A DNA stretch of 64,000 nt from contig OV884015.1 of NCBI GenBank assembly GCA_930367205.1, forward strand, positions 104,472,509 to 104,536,508, read 5' to 3'. The stretch's first letter is position 1. Every line of letters begins with the position of its first letter. The translations under genes and the position numbers were made by a program. Below, piece after piece: positions 32,373 through 44,118 of this stretch. The notes under the pieces are model-generated. The model had not been told where the DNA came from and did no database searches. It saw only the letters and a program-made list of their open reading frames with translations. This stretch comes from Acanthosoma haemorrhoidale. Taxonomy: Eukaryota > Arthropoda > Insecta > Hemiptera > Acanthosomatidae.

Positions 32373-33690
32373 TCGGTCTGTTACTTAAAAAAACGTTTTG
32401 TAATCACTCAATCTAAGGAACACAATACCGTTTAAACCAACCTGTGGAAAACCGAGGTTCGAGAACTGCTCAAACCACATTGTTATCATTGAATTTCATC
32501 TTCTTCTTGTTAATCATTACCTTGTCTGGAATGTGGTCACAAATTATTAAAAAATTAAAACACTTAAAAATTGCCTCCAAACTGATATCGAATTCTATTT
32601 ATCTACGAGAAAGTTCCTATTAATTTTAAGCTTTAGAAAAGAAAAAAAAACACAGATGATGTTCACAATCAATTATTTTCTCGCTTCAATGGTCGTTAGG
32701 ATATTTTTAATTGCCGTTTACAGTCGAGAGATAATTACATCTCTAAGTGTTTTTCTCACTCTACAAATAATGGGCACCATTCGTAAAATATATTATAATT
32801 CGTAATTAATTACTCGTTAGGAAAACCACGAAAGTAGTTTGATGAAGAATTCACTCCTTGTTAATTAACTATTACTCTGGTGAGAGGTCTCTTGTAAAAC
32901 AACTCTGGCAATCGAGTTTTGTTTATTATTGTATCGAGATAGAACTAATATTACTTTATAACATTTGACTTCATTTCTTCAGTCACGATCGATTAATTCG
33001 TCATGTTACTCGCTATTAGTTAAAAATAAAGGAAGTGAACGCCAGATAAAATAATCAGAATATAACTGGTATAATTAATTAGACTGTATAATTAAAAATT
33101 AATATAGCGAGTCAAGTATGGGTGAATACTCTCACGATATTATAACTACAAATACAACTAATGCTATTATGATGTGGGTGGGAATACGTCTTATCTGGAA
33201 ATGACAAATGTACAGGTCATGTGAAAACTTCATCTGAACAGATTGTTTCTTAGGTCGTTCCTCTTGATCAGGTATTGCAGATGTCATTAACAAACATGTG
33301 TTCTTGACAACAGACAAGCATTCAACTTACTTTTGTTACTGAAGGATCGATTGTTGATACGTCCTAAGTACATGAATACAGTTTGATCATCTGGCCTTTG
33401 GAGTGTAATTGGTTTGGTATTTCACTGAGCTTACAATTTGTCTGACAGTTCGCGGCATTAAAACCATTGGCGTGTAACGGATGATCACTACTAATTGACT
33501 GAGATGCATTAGTACTCGTGAAGAGATCACGTTGATGCTAAAACGCAGTAATTTGTTAAGATCGTGCTCCTGGGATGACTCACAGATGCACACCTTCAAG
33601 TCGGGTCACGCGGTGTTGATCCCATCACCTGCATTCCCTCATTTTCAATGCATTTCTTTTATTTTTTCTTTATTATCTCATTTCCTCGTT

Positions 33691-33962
33691 TCTCACGCCC
33701 TCTTGGTCAGCCTCCGCTGGCTCGTATCCGGTGACGCAGCTGACGGAGGAGCGTGGGGGACTTCCCAAGACTCCGCTTCCTCCTTCGCACGCGAGGGAGG
33801 TGACAGCCATGTGAACTTGGCAGTTATCTGAGCTGTTTGTAAATACTGTATAAATGAGCGAGTGAATGAAAATTTGTAAATATGGTATGAATGAGATAAT
33901 TTATCTCAGTTACTTATTGCCCAATAAGGCACATTGTAATTTTATCATCATAAAACTGTTAA
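33691..33962 (+). mobile_element. LINE family A 3' UTR fragment
   Basis: From CTCTTGGTCAGCCTCCGCTG to the terminal ATAAAACTGTT. The terminal hairpin is present with one change (TGCCC, AATA, AGGCA). Confidence 0.9.
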
Positions 33963-35004
33963 AATTAAAAAATATCTTAGTTCTGGTTTGATAAATCATA
34001 AACAATACTATGGTTGTTCTTCAAATAAGTACTCGTCGATACTAACCATCTTCCTTATTGTAGCAGCTAGATAATGGTACGTACCATTACCGTTACAAGG
34101 TCCTAAGTAACGGTCCTAAATAACATGGATAAGAGAGTACTGTTTACTGTCTAACGGTTATTTTTAACTAGACTCCAGAAGTGAGCCTCTGTCAGTCGGG
34201 CTTGTCTTCGGGGGGGGGGGGGGTCAAGTTAGCCATTTTACCTCAAGTTCAACCAAAACTAACTCACAAGTTCAATACACTAGTTGGTCTCATGAGATGA
34301 GAGTATAGAGTATTGGTATACATAAATGATATTTTATTAATGTTAAAATATTTACAGTGATACAGATATAAGTTTAATAAAAAAAAATTCCGTACATAAT
34401 TGGACTAGTATATTTTTTCTAATAAAACCTTTAGGAGTTAGAATATAGGCAAAGCTACAGTTAACATATCATTATACGTACATAACAGTATTCGTGTTGA
34501 AGTCATGTACGTTGTACATTCTGAATAGGAGGAATGCTGTCTCATTTCAGGAGCCACCCACGTATAATTAACGTCGGTGGGATGTCTGGGATTCGGAAAT
34601 ATGAACCTAGGTTTATGATTAAATTGGTATAATTTTTTTTTAGATTATTATTATTATAGATTAATGGACCCGTTGTTAAAATCATGGGATGAAAAAAATA
34701 TCAAATGACTAGAATAGTGCAAAAAACTATACAAACGTATTAGTATATTGCTAGGGAGGTGGGAATGGAAGTTCTGGTATGATAAGGTGGCTAGGTCATA
34801 AGTGAATAGGATGTTTAGATCCGAGTAAAAAAGGGTACGGTTGTTGGCATAGAGGAGAGCATTGGTTATCTTGCGGAGGAGTTTGGGTTGCAAGGGCCGG
34901 ATGTGAAGGATATTGGAGGCCATGTAACTGCCACTGCCGTCTGTATATTAGGAGTCAACGGCTAAACTAACCACTGTTGATTAATTTTCATTTTAATTAT
35001 AATT
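33963..35004. other. unassigned AT-rich stretch
   Basis: It has a run of 14 G near 34211. An 89-codon minus-strand frame (34654-34923) ends close to a LINE copy but shows no LINE motif. Confidence 0.35.
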
Positions 35005-35800
35005 CTTTATTGTGCTAAAATTACAATCTGCCTTATTAGGCAATATGTGATTGAGTTAAATGTTCTCATTTATACCATATTTACAAACAGCACAGGGGCC
35101 TCCAAAATACATATGGTTGTCACATCCCTCGCACGCGAAAGAGGAAGCGGAGTCTTGGAAAGTCCCCTACGCTCCTCCGTCAGCTGCGTCACCGGATACG
35201 ATCCAGTGGAGGCTGACGAAGAGCGCGAAAGCCACAGACGCTCAGGACATGATTGGAGAAACTGGCCATTGCCAGGACTCCCACCGTCACGCATTTATAG
35301 CAGGTCACGAGGCCACTGCCATTTTAGTCTCCGAGGAGGATTATAGGGATGAGTGGTGTAGTGCAATGACTGTGCTACGGCATTAGGGTGGTTGTATAGG
35401 TTAGTATGGAATTTCATGAACTTGGTAGGGATGAGTTCAAGAATGTAAGGTATATTAAGATCGTTATGATTTGTTGCTGAAATGATAAGGGGCATTTACT
35501 ATTATTCTTAGGACTTATGATCGAAAGGATTGGATACGCTTGATGTTTGACTTTTTTGCTGTCGCCCATAGCTCTATTCCGTATGTCCAGATTGGCTTAA
35601 GAATAACCTTTTAAATTATTAATTTTTTTTCTATTGAGAGATAGGATGCCCTTTGAAGTAGTCTGTACAGTTGTCCAAAGCGTCTATTTAGTTCTTGTCT
35701 TTTCAGCCTCGTATGTGGGTTTCAGGTCAGTCGTTTGTCGAGATGGAAGCCTAAGTACCGTACTGTCTCGGATACAGGGAGAGGATTTAATTTACATTTA
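35005..35800 (-). mobile_element. LINE family A copy
   Basis: One of the more complete pieces. On the minus strand it starts near a CCTGTATCCGAGACAGTACG segment and goes through the C-terminal region (KPIWTYGIELWA-like, then a frame to HTNLYNHPNAVAQSLH) and stop near 35290. The full 3' UTR ends in GCCTAATAAGGCAGATTG and CACAATAAAG. Frameshifts near 35510 and 35600. Confidence 0.9.
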
Positions 35801-36411
35801 AAAAAAAATGTATTTATTCTTAAATTTATTTCTAATGAACTGTAATATGCATACTGATTCATGGATTAAGGGCAACCGTATTCTCCTCCCCCCATTTCAA
35901 ATCTGCGCTCTCTTGAGTCTAAAGAATAACTGAACCATCCTCTGACAATAATTGCATGAAGAGTGGGATCATCAATTATTGACAATCTCTCTCCCTCTTC
36001 ACGCTACACAGTTCACCATCCTATGCTCTCGTTCTACCTCAGATGACACTAGCTCATTTAATTAAATATCGCTTATATTGTGGAATCAAACATCACATGT
36101 GTTGTTGCCCTTTGGCCGACGGCTGGACCACTTTCCAACCCTAGTGGCCACAAAGGACGAAAGGTGTACTGGATAACAGACACCAGCTGCTGTATGTTTA
36201 CGAACACAGCTATCTGTGAGGCTATTCTAGTGTAACTGAGCCTAGAAGTACTACAGCTGGTAGTGTTGTCGCTAGTCCGCCGAAACCAAAACCAGATTAA
36301 GTGCTTCTAATGGTGGCCTAATGTATTTACGTACTAAAAGCTGGTTATCCATAGGTTAATACTCTTACCAGTCAATGTAACGCTGACTCGTATGAAATAA
36401 CATTTTGCTCT

Positions 36412-36472
36412 CCTTAGTGGGGATTGGACCCAAATATGCTAGTCTGAACACTCATGCTTCGTATGCAGTTGT
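36412..36472 (-). other. tRNA-like B-box core
   Basis: On the minus strand GGGTCCAATCCCC fits the T-arm consensus loosely. A weak A box is not evident. Confidence 0.25.
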
Positions 36473-36617
36473 ATTTTTAATTTTTTGCTAGCAATATTTA
36501 TCATTACATAAACTCAGGCTAGAAACCAAACACATAAGTAGCCTTAACCTCCATTTAGAATCACTTTTAGTTTATATTCTTTATGCATACTTAATAATTA
36601 TTATCTAATATAAAAAC

Positions 36618-36692
36618 AATGATAACACACGCAGGATTTGAACCCAGGACCTTGACCGTGGCACTATATATTCTCTCAGTCGATTTTGTTGG
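36618..36692 (-). other. tRNA-like B-box core (possible SINE head)
   Basis: On the minus strand GGGTTCAAATCCTGC matches the RNA polymerase III B box GGTTCRANTCC exactly. About 45 bp upstream is GACTGAGAGAATATA, a poor A box. Confidence 0.35.
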
Positions 36693-37905
36693 TCCTCTGA
36701 TTTTTTTTTTAAATTGATGTATTCATATAACATATATCTAGGTTTAAATCCCACAAATTGTTCACATTTCTTCAATAATTTTTTTATCTACTACAAGCGT
36801 TTTTTTTCGACCTACATCTAGTATATTCAGTCTACGGCAATTATACATTTAACAATCAAACTTTAAAAGATAAAACGAATGCTTTTAATAAATTATAAAT
36901 TGAAGGATTACAAGTTAAAATTATATACATAGTACATAGTAGTACATTGTCATATACATAGAATTTCACAAAAAATAATGTATAATATAGACTATCACTT
37001 CAGAAAATCAAGCATTACTCTCAAGTAATAGGATATAATAGAATATGAAAAAAAAAATTGCTCTGGGACAAAGTCCCCTATGAAAAACATTAATGTTCAG
37101 ATGACAAATTCACATCTAAAAAAAAAAAAATAAACTGTAACATCATAATAAAAAAAAGAATAGAAAAGACAAAATAGTGATAACAACGTAAAATAGTGTC
37201 TCTATAGAAATGATAATAATAATTAAAAAAAAAAAATTATTTAACTGCTTTTAGTAAACAAAGTCCACAAAAAAAAACACCAACAACAATATGCAGAAGT
37301 ATGTATAATAACGGATCTTGTGTTCCAGTAGTGGAATTGATAATTTTAACTGTAAAATATTACTTATATATGGGGGGGGGGGGTTACAAATTGATGGTTT
37401 GAAAAATGAATGAGGGGAAGAGCCAGCCTAACTCGGTGTAGAGGTGAGGGTCATGGGAGTCCCGCAAGGCTCCAAAGACAAATATAACGAAGCAATATGA
37501 AGTTTTCGAAGTTCATATCTTCATTTCACATTGAACTTTCCCAAATGTTTTTTTTTTTAATGTGTGTGTCGGTAAGCGACATACGGATTAAATATTTAAT
37601 ATAGGTTACAAAATATAAAGACAATTATTTGTTATTGATAATATACGATAACTATTTGTTGCTCACTACTCACAAGATACAATGGCATGGTTCGAAACGG
37701 TATTGTTATAAATAAAATAAATTAATTGAGAATCCGAGCTTTTAATTAACCGTGTGTAATATTTCGAGTAGAGAGAAATCCCCTCTTTGTTTTTAATTAA
37801 ATCGTTTTTCGTTTGTTGTATTTTAACCGACCTGCGTGTGACATAATGTATGGAATGTTTTACAATATACGTGAAACCCCGATTCGTTAATTTATATTCT
37901 TATCC

Positions 37906-37973
37906 CTTTAATCCTCCTCGGAGACTAAAACGGCAATGACCTATAAATACGTGACGGTGGGGATCCAGGCAAT
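37906..37973 (+). mobile_element. LINE family A copy, left part split by family B
   Basis: CCTCCTCGGAGACTAAAACGG and following sequence to GATCCAGGCAAT; it continues at 38797 after the family B insertion. The last 11 bp are one side of the target duplication. Confidence 0.92.
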
Positions 37974-38796
37974 CCAGGTAAACCCAGCCAAGATGCAAGG
38001 GATCGTTCCAGCACGGGAAAAGAAAGCTTCCACCCAGCTTCAACATAGACGGGACTGATTGCAAACTTGCCAATATCATATGCTACCTAGGCAGACACAT
38101 GACGTTCGGCACACACCTGCAGAAGAAGCTGAAAAGAGTACGTAGGACTTACTACTCTCTCCAGCATCTCATCACAAGCCCGGCTATATCCCTTAGGCTG
38201 AAACTGGTCATATATCAGAGCGTCCTGAGGCCAGCACTGCTGTTTGGAACTCCGCTTTTCCGTTTTCTCCACACGAGCACCATAACTAGACTCCAGAGCT
38301 TCCAGAACAACATCCTGCGAACGGCACTATGGCATACCCTTTTTCTTGAAATAAAGGCTTCTGACATCCACGAAAAGTTCGAGGTCCCCACCATCACCGA
38401 AGCCATCAGAAGAAGACACATCAAATTCTTCGACTCGATGAAAAATTGCCAAAACCCCCTATTCCAAGACCTGACACCCCCATCACTACCGGCAAGATGG
38501 CAACTCTCTAGATCTGGGAAAGCAGACCAAATGGTGGACAGTACGGCCCTTGGGCAACCAACAACAAGCCTCTGACAGGCACCCATCACTCTAGGCCCAG
38601 CCACCAGTGGACTCTCACCACTGCACCGCAACATTTCCACCTCTACCGAGGCTTCCCACACTCCTTAATTCGCTCACTCCACCTTCAAACAGGCACTCCT
38701 AGTAAAAGGATCCGCTCACCCCAAATAAATTCCCTTGATATTTTCCCTTATCTATATTCTTAAAAATTTGAGAGCTAAGGGAGAAAAAAAAAAAAA
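37974..38796 (+). mobile_element. LINE family B, nested in family A
   Basis: An 823-bp 5'-truncated LINE ending in 13-14 A residues (38784-38796). It is flanked by the 11-bp duplication ATCCAGGCAAT at 37963-37973 and 38797-38807, the mark of target-primed reverse transcription. It is the best copy of family B in the window, and it dates family B as moving after this family A copy was in place. Confidence 0.95.
38099..38575 (+). CDS. family B reverse transcriptase C-terminal region (open but truncated)
   Basis: A 158-codon open frame with the region after the catalytic domain of a Jockey-like ORF2. It begins at MTFGTHLQKKLKRVRRTYYS, then has SLRLKLVIYQSVLRPALLFG, FQNNILRTALW, EKFEVPTITEAIRRRHIKFF and a NPLFQDLTPPSLPARW end. 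Text of the same frame upstream (YLGR) shows the ATG is internal to the original protein and not a true start. The catalytic Asp motifs are missing through 5' truncation, so it cannot act as an enzyme. The same segments occur in families A and C in diverged form. Confidence 0.85.
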   Translation: MTFGTHLQKKLKRVRRTYYSLQHLITSPAISLRLKLVIYQSVLRPALLFGTPLFRFLHTSTITRLQSFQNNILRTALWHTLFLEIKASDIHEKFEVPTITEAIRRRHIKFFDSMKNCQNPLFQDLTPPSLPARWQLSRSGKADQMVDSTALGQPTTSL

Positions 38797-39122
38797 ATCC
38801 AGGCAATGGCCAGTTTTTCCAATTATGTCCTGAGCGTATGTGGCTTTCGCGCTCTTCACCAACCTCCACTAGCTCTTATCCAGTAGTGACGAGGCTGACT
38901 GACGGAGGACGCTCAACGCTGGAGGACTTCCCAAGACCCCGCTTTCACTTTCGCATACTAAGGAGGTGACAACCGTGTGGATTTGGGAGGTCTCTAGGTT
39001 GTTTGTAAATACTGTATGAATGAGTGAGCGAATGTAAATATGGTATAAATGAGAAAATTTATCACAATTACTTATTGCCTAATAAGGCAGATTGTAATTT
39101 TATCACAATAAAGAAGCTTCAA
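38797..39122 (+). mobile_element. LINE family A copy, right part after family B insertion
   Basis: It continues the left part from ATCCAGGCAATGGCCAGTTT through the 3' UTR to CACAATAAAG. The hairpin TGCCT-AATA-AGGCA lies near 39076. Confidence 0.92.
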
Positions 39123-41368
39123 TATTATTTTTTACTGTACTAAAGATGAAAAAAAATTAGTTAACCCTCTTTGAGAAAAAACATATCAGGCTAAAAAATA
39201 AAAAGTTCCTACATGAACCCCTCTCTTCGTACTCTGAGCTATTGACGTGACGTAGCTTGTTCAAGACATGCACCCATAGGGCCTACAATTACCAGATGGC
39301 CGGTACCAGCAGTTATCAGACTATCGCCTGTTCTTAATCCTATCACTAGCCGACCTGCTAATGGCTGATTAACGATGCTACCTCCCCTCCATTAACGGCT
39401 AATCCCGTTACAGTCACTGCTCCTGCTCCCGTTCCGTTCCATTGGGGAACCTGGTCGTAACCTGGCTGTGGTACGGATTACAGTATCTGTGCTATGCGGT
39501 AGTCATTACCGAGTAATCCTACAGGTAATCTATTGTAGTGGCAGTTCGGTGGTCATTTCGATAGATGGAGTTCTCGTTTCTGAAGTAGTAGGAAGGCTTT
39601 GATTTTTTTCGCTATAAAAATTTATAATAAACGTATTTTTCCGAAGTAAAATACATCTCATCTTTAAATAACTTATCAAATAAACAATGGAAAGAATTTT
39701 CTTAGAAAAAGTAGATTAGTTTAATAAAACCACCTTACCTGACTTTTATTATTTCTGTATTTTTCAATAAGAACTTAGGCAATAAAGAGGCGTTCACGAT
39801 TTTCATTTAGCCATAAGTTATCCCCACTTCATTTTTGGGTACCGCTGGTTCGGATTACCGTCGTGGAACAGTGGTGTACCTGTTATCGTACGTTATTTTG
39901 GTAACAGCTAGACCGTAGCAGATCTGTGTCAGCTAAATTTATTTCCACCTATTAGAGTTCATTTCTATCTAGGTTCCTGGGTTTCCTTTGTTCTTTCGTC
40001 TTCTGAACCAGCCGACCTTTCGGCACGATATTAATTTATCTTTTAATATTAGCGGTTTGAGATACGCTCTAATATATACATTAAAGAAGATTTGTTTTAT
40101 ATTTGTTCCTTTTAAGGCTTTAACTTCAATCCGTAAATGGCGAAATGTCTATTGAGGCTGCTATTGATTAGCCAGTGGATAGAAGGGAAGATCCTTGAGC
40201 TGTGGTTCAGTGAATGATCTTGACCATATCGGACTGTCTTCTCACTGCACATTCTCTCTTGAGAATACTGTTTATGTTTTACTCTCAATAAACTTTAACT
40301 AATACTAATTTCTGTAGTATACTACATTTTTCACATCAAAATGTTATTCGTAAGTTCCAACTTTTCTCTTCCAATCTCATACTTCAATAATTGTACTTTA
40401 ACGGGAATGGTATCGTTAACTCACAAATTTGTCATAAACTAAAATATCGACGAAGCCACGGCTATTTATATTCTGTGCCAGCGCCATCGGACAGAAACAT
40501 AACGACATCGTTCCTTTTTCAAATAGTAGCTTTTAAAATTCGTGTTTTTTTTTTGTTCAACTTACAAAAAAATACAGTCTTATTTTTTTGTCGAAATAAA
40601 CCTTCCTTTTATCTAGCAGGAACTACTATTAAATATGTACTTGGGCTGTCAGTGACGAACGTACTTGTCACATCGGACATGTAGCCACTTCCAAACAACA
40701 TTGCCGACGAAGCATACCAGTTACTGGATATTGGTTTGTCTGGTTACTTTGGTCATCTGTCACGACAGTGATCCGTCTTCATCAGCGATGCAGCTCCCGA
40801 TATAGCTACTAACATCCTTCCACGGGAATGTTGAGTGGTGCTATTCTCTTTCCGACATGGTCTTGGCAGCTGGAATCTCTTTGCCTTTAGAGTACAAATA
40901 CAACAGATACCTTTTAGAAAAGACAGGATTTTGACATAGTCCTCCTAGAAATTAATGATGTTAACAATTAAATTCCCAGAATAAATACGGTAATTATTCA
41001 ACAGACATAGACGAATTGAATAATTAGTAGCGGGATTTGAACCCTTGACTTTCTGAACCGGAGATCTCCTAAAATAACAACCATCCCTGTGCCTAGTCGT
41101 ATCATATATTGTTATAAGATAGTTTTTAGTATTTAGTTGTAGTTTATTCTTCTTCTTCTTTTGTTTATTGTTTTATATTTAATACGCATCAGTAGTTATT
41201 GGCAATGACTCTCGGCCTTATAAATCGTTGATGAAACTCACTGCTTCATCGGTTCTTCTCGTCGTCTAGTCAGGTCGTTTTTTTTAATTCTAAGGAAAGT
41301 GCGAAGTATCTGTTCGTTAATTGCATCTTTCCTTGTAAAAAATTGTGATTTATTGTAATATATATATA
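39123..41368. other. unassigned stretch
   Basis: GC-richer at 39240-39560. The 97-codon frame at 40391-40684 is not recognised. A tRNA-like core is listed separately. Confidence 0.35.
41027..41102 (-). other. tRNA-like core (possible SINE head)
   Basis: On the minus strand GACTAGGCACAGGGATGG, a diverged A box, is followed about 40 bp later by GGGTTCAAATCCC, a perfect B box with a self-pairing T-stem (GGG/CCC). The anticodon arm is not clear. It may be the head of a SINE or a decayed tRNA. Confidence 0.45.
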
Positions 41369-42060
41369 TCAAATGTTTATTGTGATAAAATTTAAATATG
41401 CGTTATTGGGCGATAAGTAAGTTTTCAATTCAGCCTTGAGACCTCTGAAATCCACATGGTTGTCACCTCCCTCGCATGCGAAAGAGGAAGCGAAGTTTCG
41501 GAAAGTCCACCACCCTCCTCCATCAGCCGTGTAACTAGATACTAGCCAGTGGAGGCTGACCAAGAGCGCGAGAGCCACATAAGCTCAGGACATGATTGGA
41601 GAAACTGGCCATTGCCAGGACTACCACAGTCACGTGGTCAATGCCGCTTTAATCTCCGAGGAGGATTATAGGGATCATTGGTTCAGTGTAATGACTGTAC
41701 TAGGGGATTAGTGTGGTTAGGTGGGTTACTATGAAATTTCATGAATTTGGAAGGGATTAGTTTAAGAATGTAGGGTATATTAAGATCGTTATGAAGAGTT
41801 TTGTTGCTGACGTAATAAGGGGAATTTATTATTGTTCTCAGGACTTTTGATTGAAAGGATTGGATACGCTTAGTGTCCGACTTCTTTGCTGTCCCCCGTA
41901 GTTCTATTCTGTATGTCCAGATTGGCTTAAGTATAACTTTGTAGATTAGTAATTTATTTTCTACTGAGAGATGGGATGTCCTTTGAAGTAGTCTGTACAG
42001 TTGTCCACAGCATCTGTTTGGTTCTTGTTCTTTTATCCTCATGTCTTGAATATAGGAAGT
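41369..42060 (-). mobile_element. LINE family A copy with open C-terminal frame
   Basis: On the minus strand coding runs from about 42060 through 41683 and the 3' UTR reaches 41375. Most of the C-terminal frame is still open here: QLYRLLQRTSHLSVENKLL, KPIWTYRIELRG, SKVLRTIINSPYYVSNKTLH, KLIPSKFMKFHSN, stopping at VQSLH through a TAG-type change. A stretch near the UTR start is missing. It is the longest open stretch of this ORF region. Confidence 0.9.
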
Positions 42061-43139
42061 TAGCATAAAAACATTATTTAAAAGTATAGCAAATTTCAAA
42101 ACACTGGACCGGGCTTGTAGCTTGGCATCGATAGCCTTGAGGCAAGAGTGCCTGGACGGTGATCAGCCCCTGCTTCTTATAATGAACTTATTTCGAGTGA
42201 CGAATTGATCAGTTTGTCCGTCGGTAATCAAATGGAGATTCTTGTTCGTGATAAAGCCATAAAACTGTTGCTTCGATGACGCACCGTTCAAACATCCACC
42301 TAGCATTGACCTTCCGCCTGGTTGTTCTCAGTGCAGTTAGTCCGCGGAGATTGTCTACTTTTTTGTTTGATATAATTCTTGCATTCATTATCTCTCTCAG
42401 GTATGTTATAACTTCTCAAAAAGGCATTGGTTGTCCTTTTATTGGCCTATTCTCTAGCCAGCTCTCAATGAATAAACCACAGCCACTGCCTTACAGAGTT
42501 GCCAAGGTGAAGCCAATTTACAATTCGTCGGATTTATGTGAACTTGCCAATTATACTCTCCTGAGTATTTTATGTCTTCATTTTATTTTTTCTCATTGGT
42601 TCGCCAAAACTCCAATGCCTTATACTGTTCAAAAATATTACTACGAATGCGGGCCCTAGAGGCAGAGATCGGTTTCTTCCAAGTCAACGGTTTACTTCTC
42701 GATTCATTTAACATATCACGTTCTGGAGTTCGATGAACACTTTTCGTGTGTTCATTTCTTTATGTTTGATCAAAATTTCAGGCTTTCGAGAGGTTTATCA
42801 AGTATAATCGAGGAAAGGATTAGAGATAAAGGTACATAAGTTTCTTTCTCTTCAAATACCTCAATAATTTGTGTTTTTCGATTTTATTTATTAAACATTT
42901 ACTTAGTTATTTTTGCTTCAGTTGATTATTTATTATGTACTTTTTTTAAGTTAAAAGGGTTATTTCACAAACAGTTAACAAAAAAATGAAATAATCTATG
43001 ATAAATTCGCCAAATATTCTCAACCATTTAAAGAATGATGATGATTCGTTTGCGAGGTTTATGTTCTCTGCTAATTTTGTTGTTGACGATAGTGACATCG
43101 TTAGCATTTCTTATTAAAACAAGTGAAAATCAACGTGAC
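42061..43139. other. unassigned stretch
   Basis: The 127-codon frame 42276-42659 is long for chance in this AT-rich DNA, but has no recognised motif, no similarity within the window and uneven composition. I do not call a gene. Confidence 0.35.
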
Positions 43140-44118
43140 ATTTTCAGTTTTAGTTTATTGAATGCACTTGCTTTAGTTTAATTTTTTGGTGTTCCAATTT
43201 TTAGTTTTTGTTTATTGAATGCACTTGCTTTAGTTTAATTTTTTGGTGTTCCAATTTTTAGTTTTTGTTTATTGAATGCACTTGCTTTAGTTTAATTTTT
43301 CGGTATTCCAATTTTCAGTTTTAGTTTATTGAATGCACTTGCTTTAGTATAATTTTTCGGTATTCCAATTTTCAGTTTAAGTTTATTGAATGCACTTGCT
43401 TTAGTTTAATTTTTTGGTGTTCCAATTTTTAGTTTTTGTTTATTGAATGCACTTGCTTTAGTTTAATTTTTTGGTGTTCCAATTTTTAGTTTTTGTTTAT
43501 TGAATGCACTTGCTTTAGTTTAATTTTTCGGTATTCCAATTTTCAGTTTTAGTTTATTGAATGCACTTGCTTTAGTATAATTTTTCGGTATTCCAATTTT
43601 CAGTTTAAGTTTATTGAATGCACTTGCTTTAGTTTAATTTTTTGGTGTTCCAATTTTTAGTTTTTGTTTATTGAATGCACTTGCTTTAGTTTAATTTTTC
43701 GGTATTCCAATTTTCAGTTTTAGTTTATTGAATGCACTTGCTTTAGTATAATTTTTCGGTATTCCAATTTTCAGTTTAAGTTTATTGAATGCACTTGCTT
43801 TAGTTTAATTTTTCGGTATTCCAATTTTCAGTTTTAGTTTATTGAATGCACTTGCTTTAGTTTAATTTTTTGGTGTTCCAATTTTTAGTTTTTGTTTATT
43901 GAATGCACTTGCTTTACTTTAATTTTTCGGTATTCCAATTTTTAGTTTTTGTTTATTGAATGCACTTGCTTTAGTTTAATTTTTCGGTATTCCAATTTTC
44001 AGTTTTAGTTTATCGAATGCACTTGCTTTAGTTTAATTTTTCGGTATTCCAATTTTCAGTTTAAGTTTATTGAATGTACTTGCTTTAGTTTAATTTTACC
44101 GTGTTCCAATTTTTAGTT
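43140..44118. repeat. 57-bp minisatellite, about 17 copies, higher-order structure
   Basis: TTTATTGAATGCACTTGCTT recurs every 57 bp from 43155 to about 44070. Linkers come in three types: T (TTTTTTGGTGTTCC), C1 (TTTTTCGGTATTCC then CAGTTTTAG) and C2 (as C1 but with GTATAA before and CAGTTTAAG after). The order T T C1 C2 occurs twice in a row, then T C1 C2, then mixed. This shows duplication of 171-228-bp blocks. Confidence 0.95.

Larger units (their letters stand above)
31521..33690. other. unassigned AT-rich stretch
   Basis: Besides the short tandem repeat and the tRNA-like core listed separately, no gene is seen. The part from 32700 to 33110 is dense in TAATTA cores. Confidence 0.35.
35801..37905. 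other. unassigned AT-rich stretch
   Basis: Many A-runs; a run of 11 G near 37372. Two tRNA-like B-box cores are listed separately. No gene seen. Confidence 0.35.

Noticed and set aside
32700..33110. Dense TAATTA cores as a homeodomain enhancer
   Set aside because: Such cores are expected in this AT-rich background; no conservation data to support it.
34205..34230. G-runs of 10-14 bases (27805, 30550, 31050, 34211, 37372) as quadruplexes
   Set aside because: Each is a single mononucleotide run; one lies inside a LINE copy as an expansion. No four-tract pattern.
35047..35386. Overlapping frames of about 100 codons on both strands in family A 3' UTRs
   Set aside because: The same frames recur in antisense in other LINE copies and reflect low stop density of a GC-richer UTR, not genes.
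42276..42659. 127-codon frame
   Set aside because: No motif, no partner and uneven composition; chance frame most likely.
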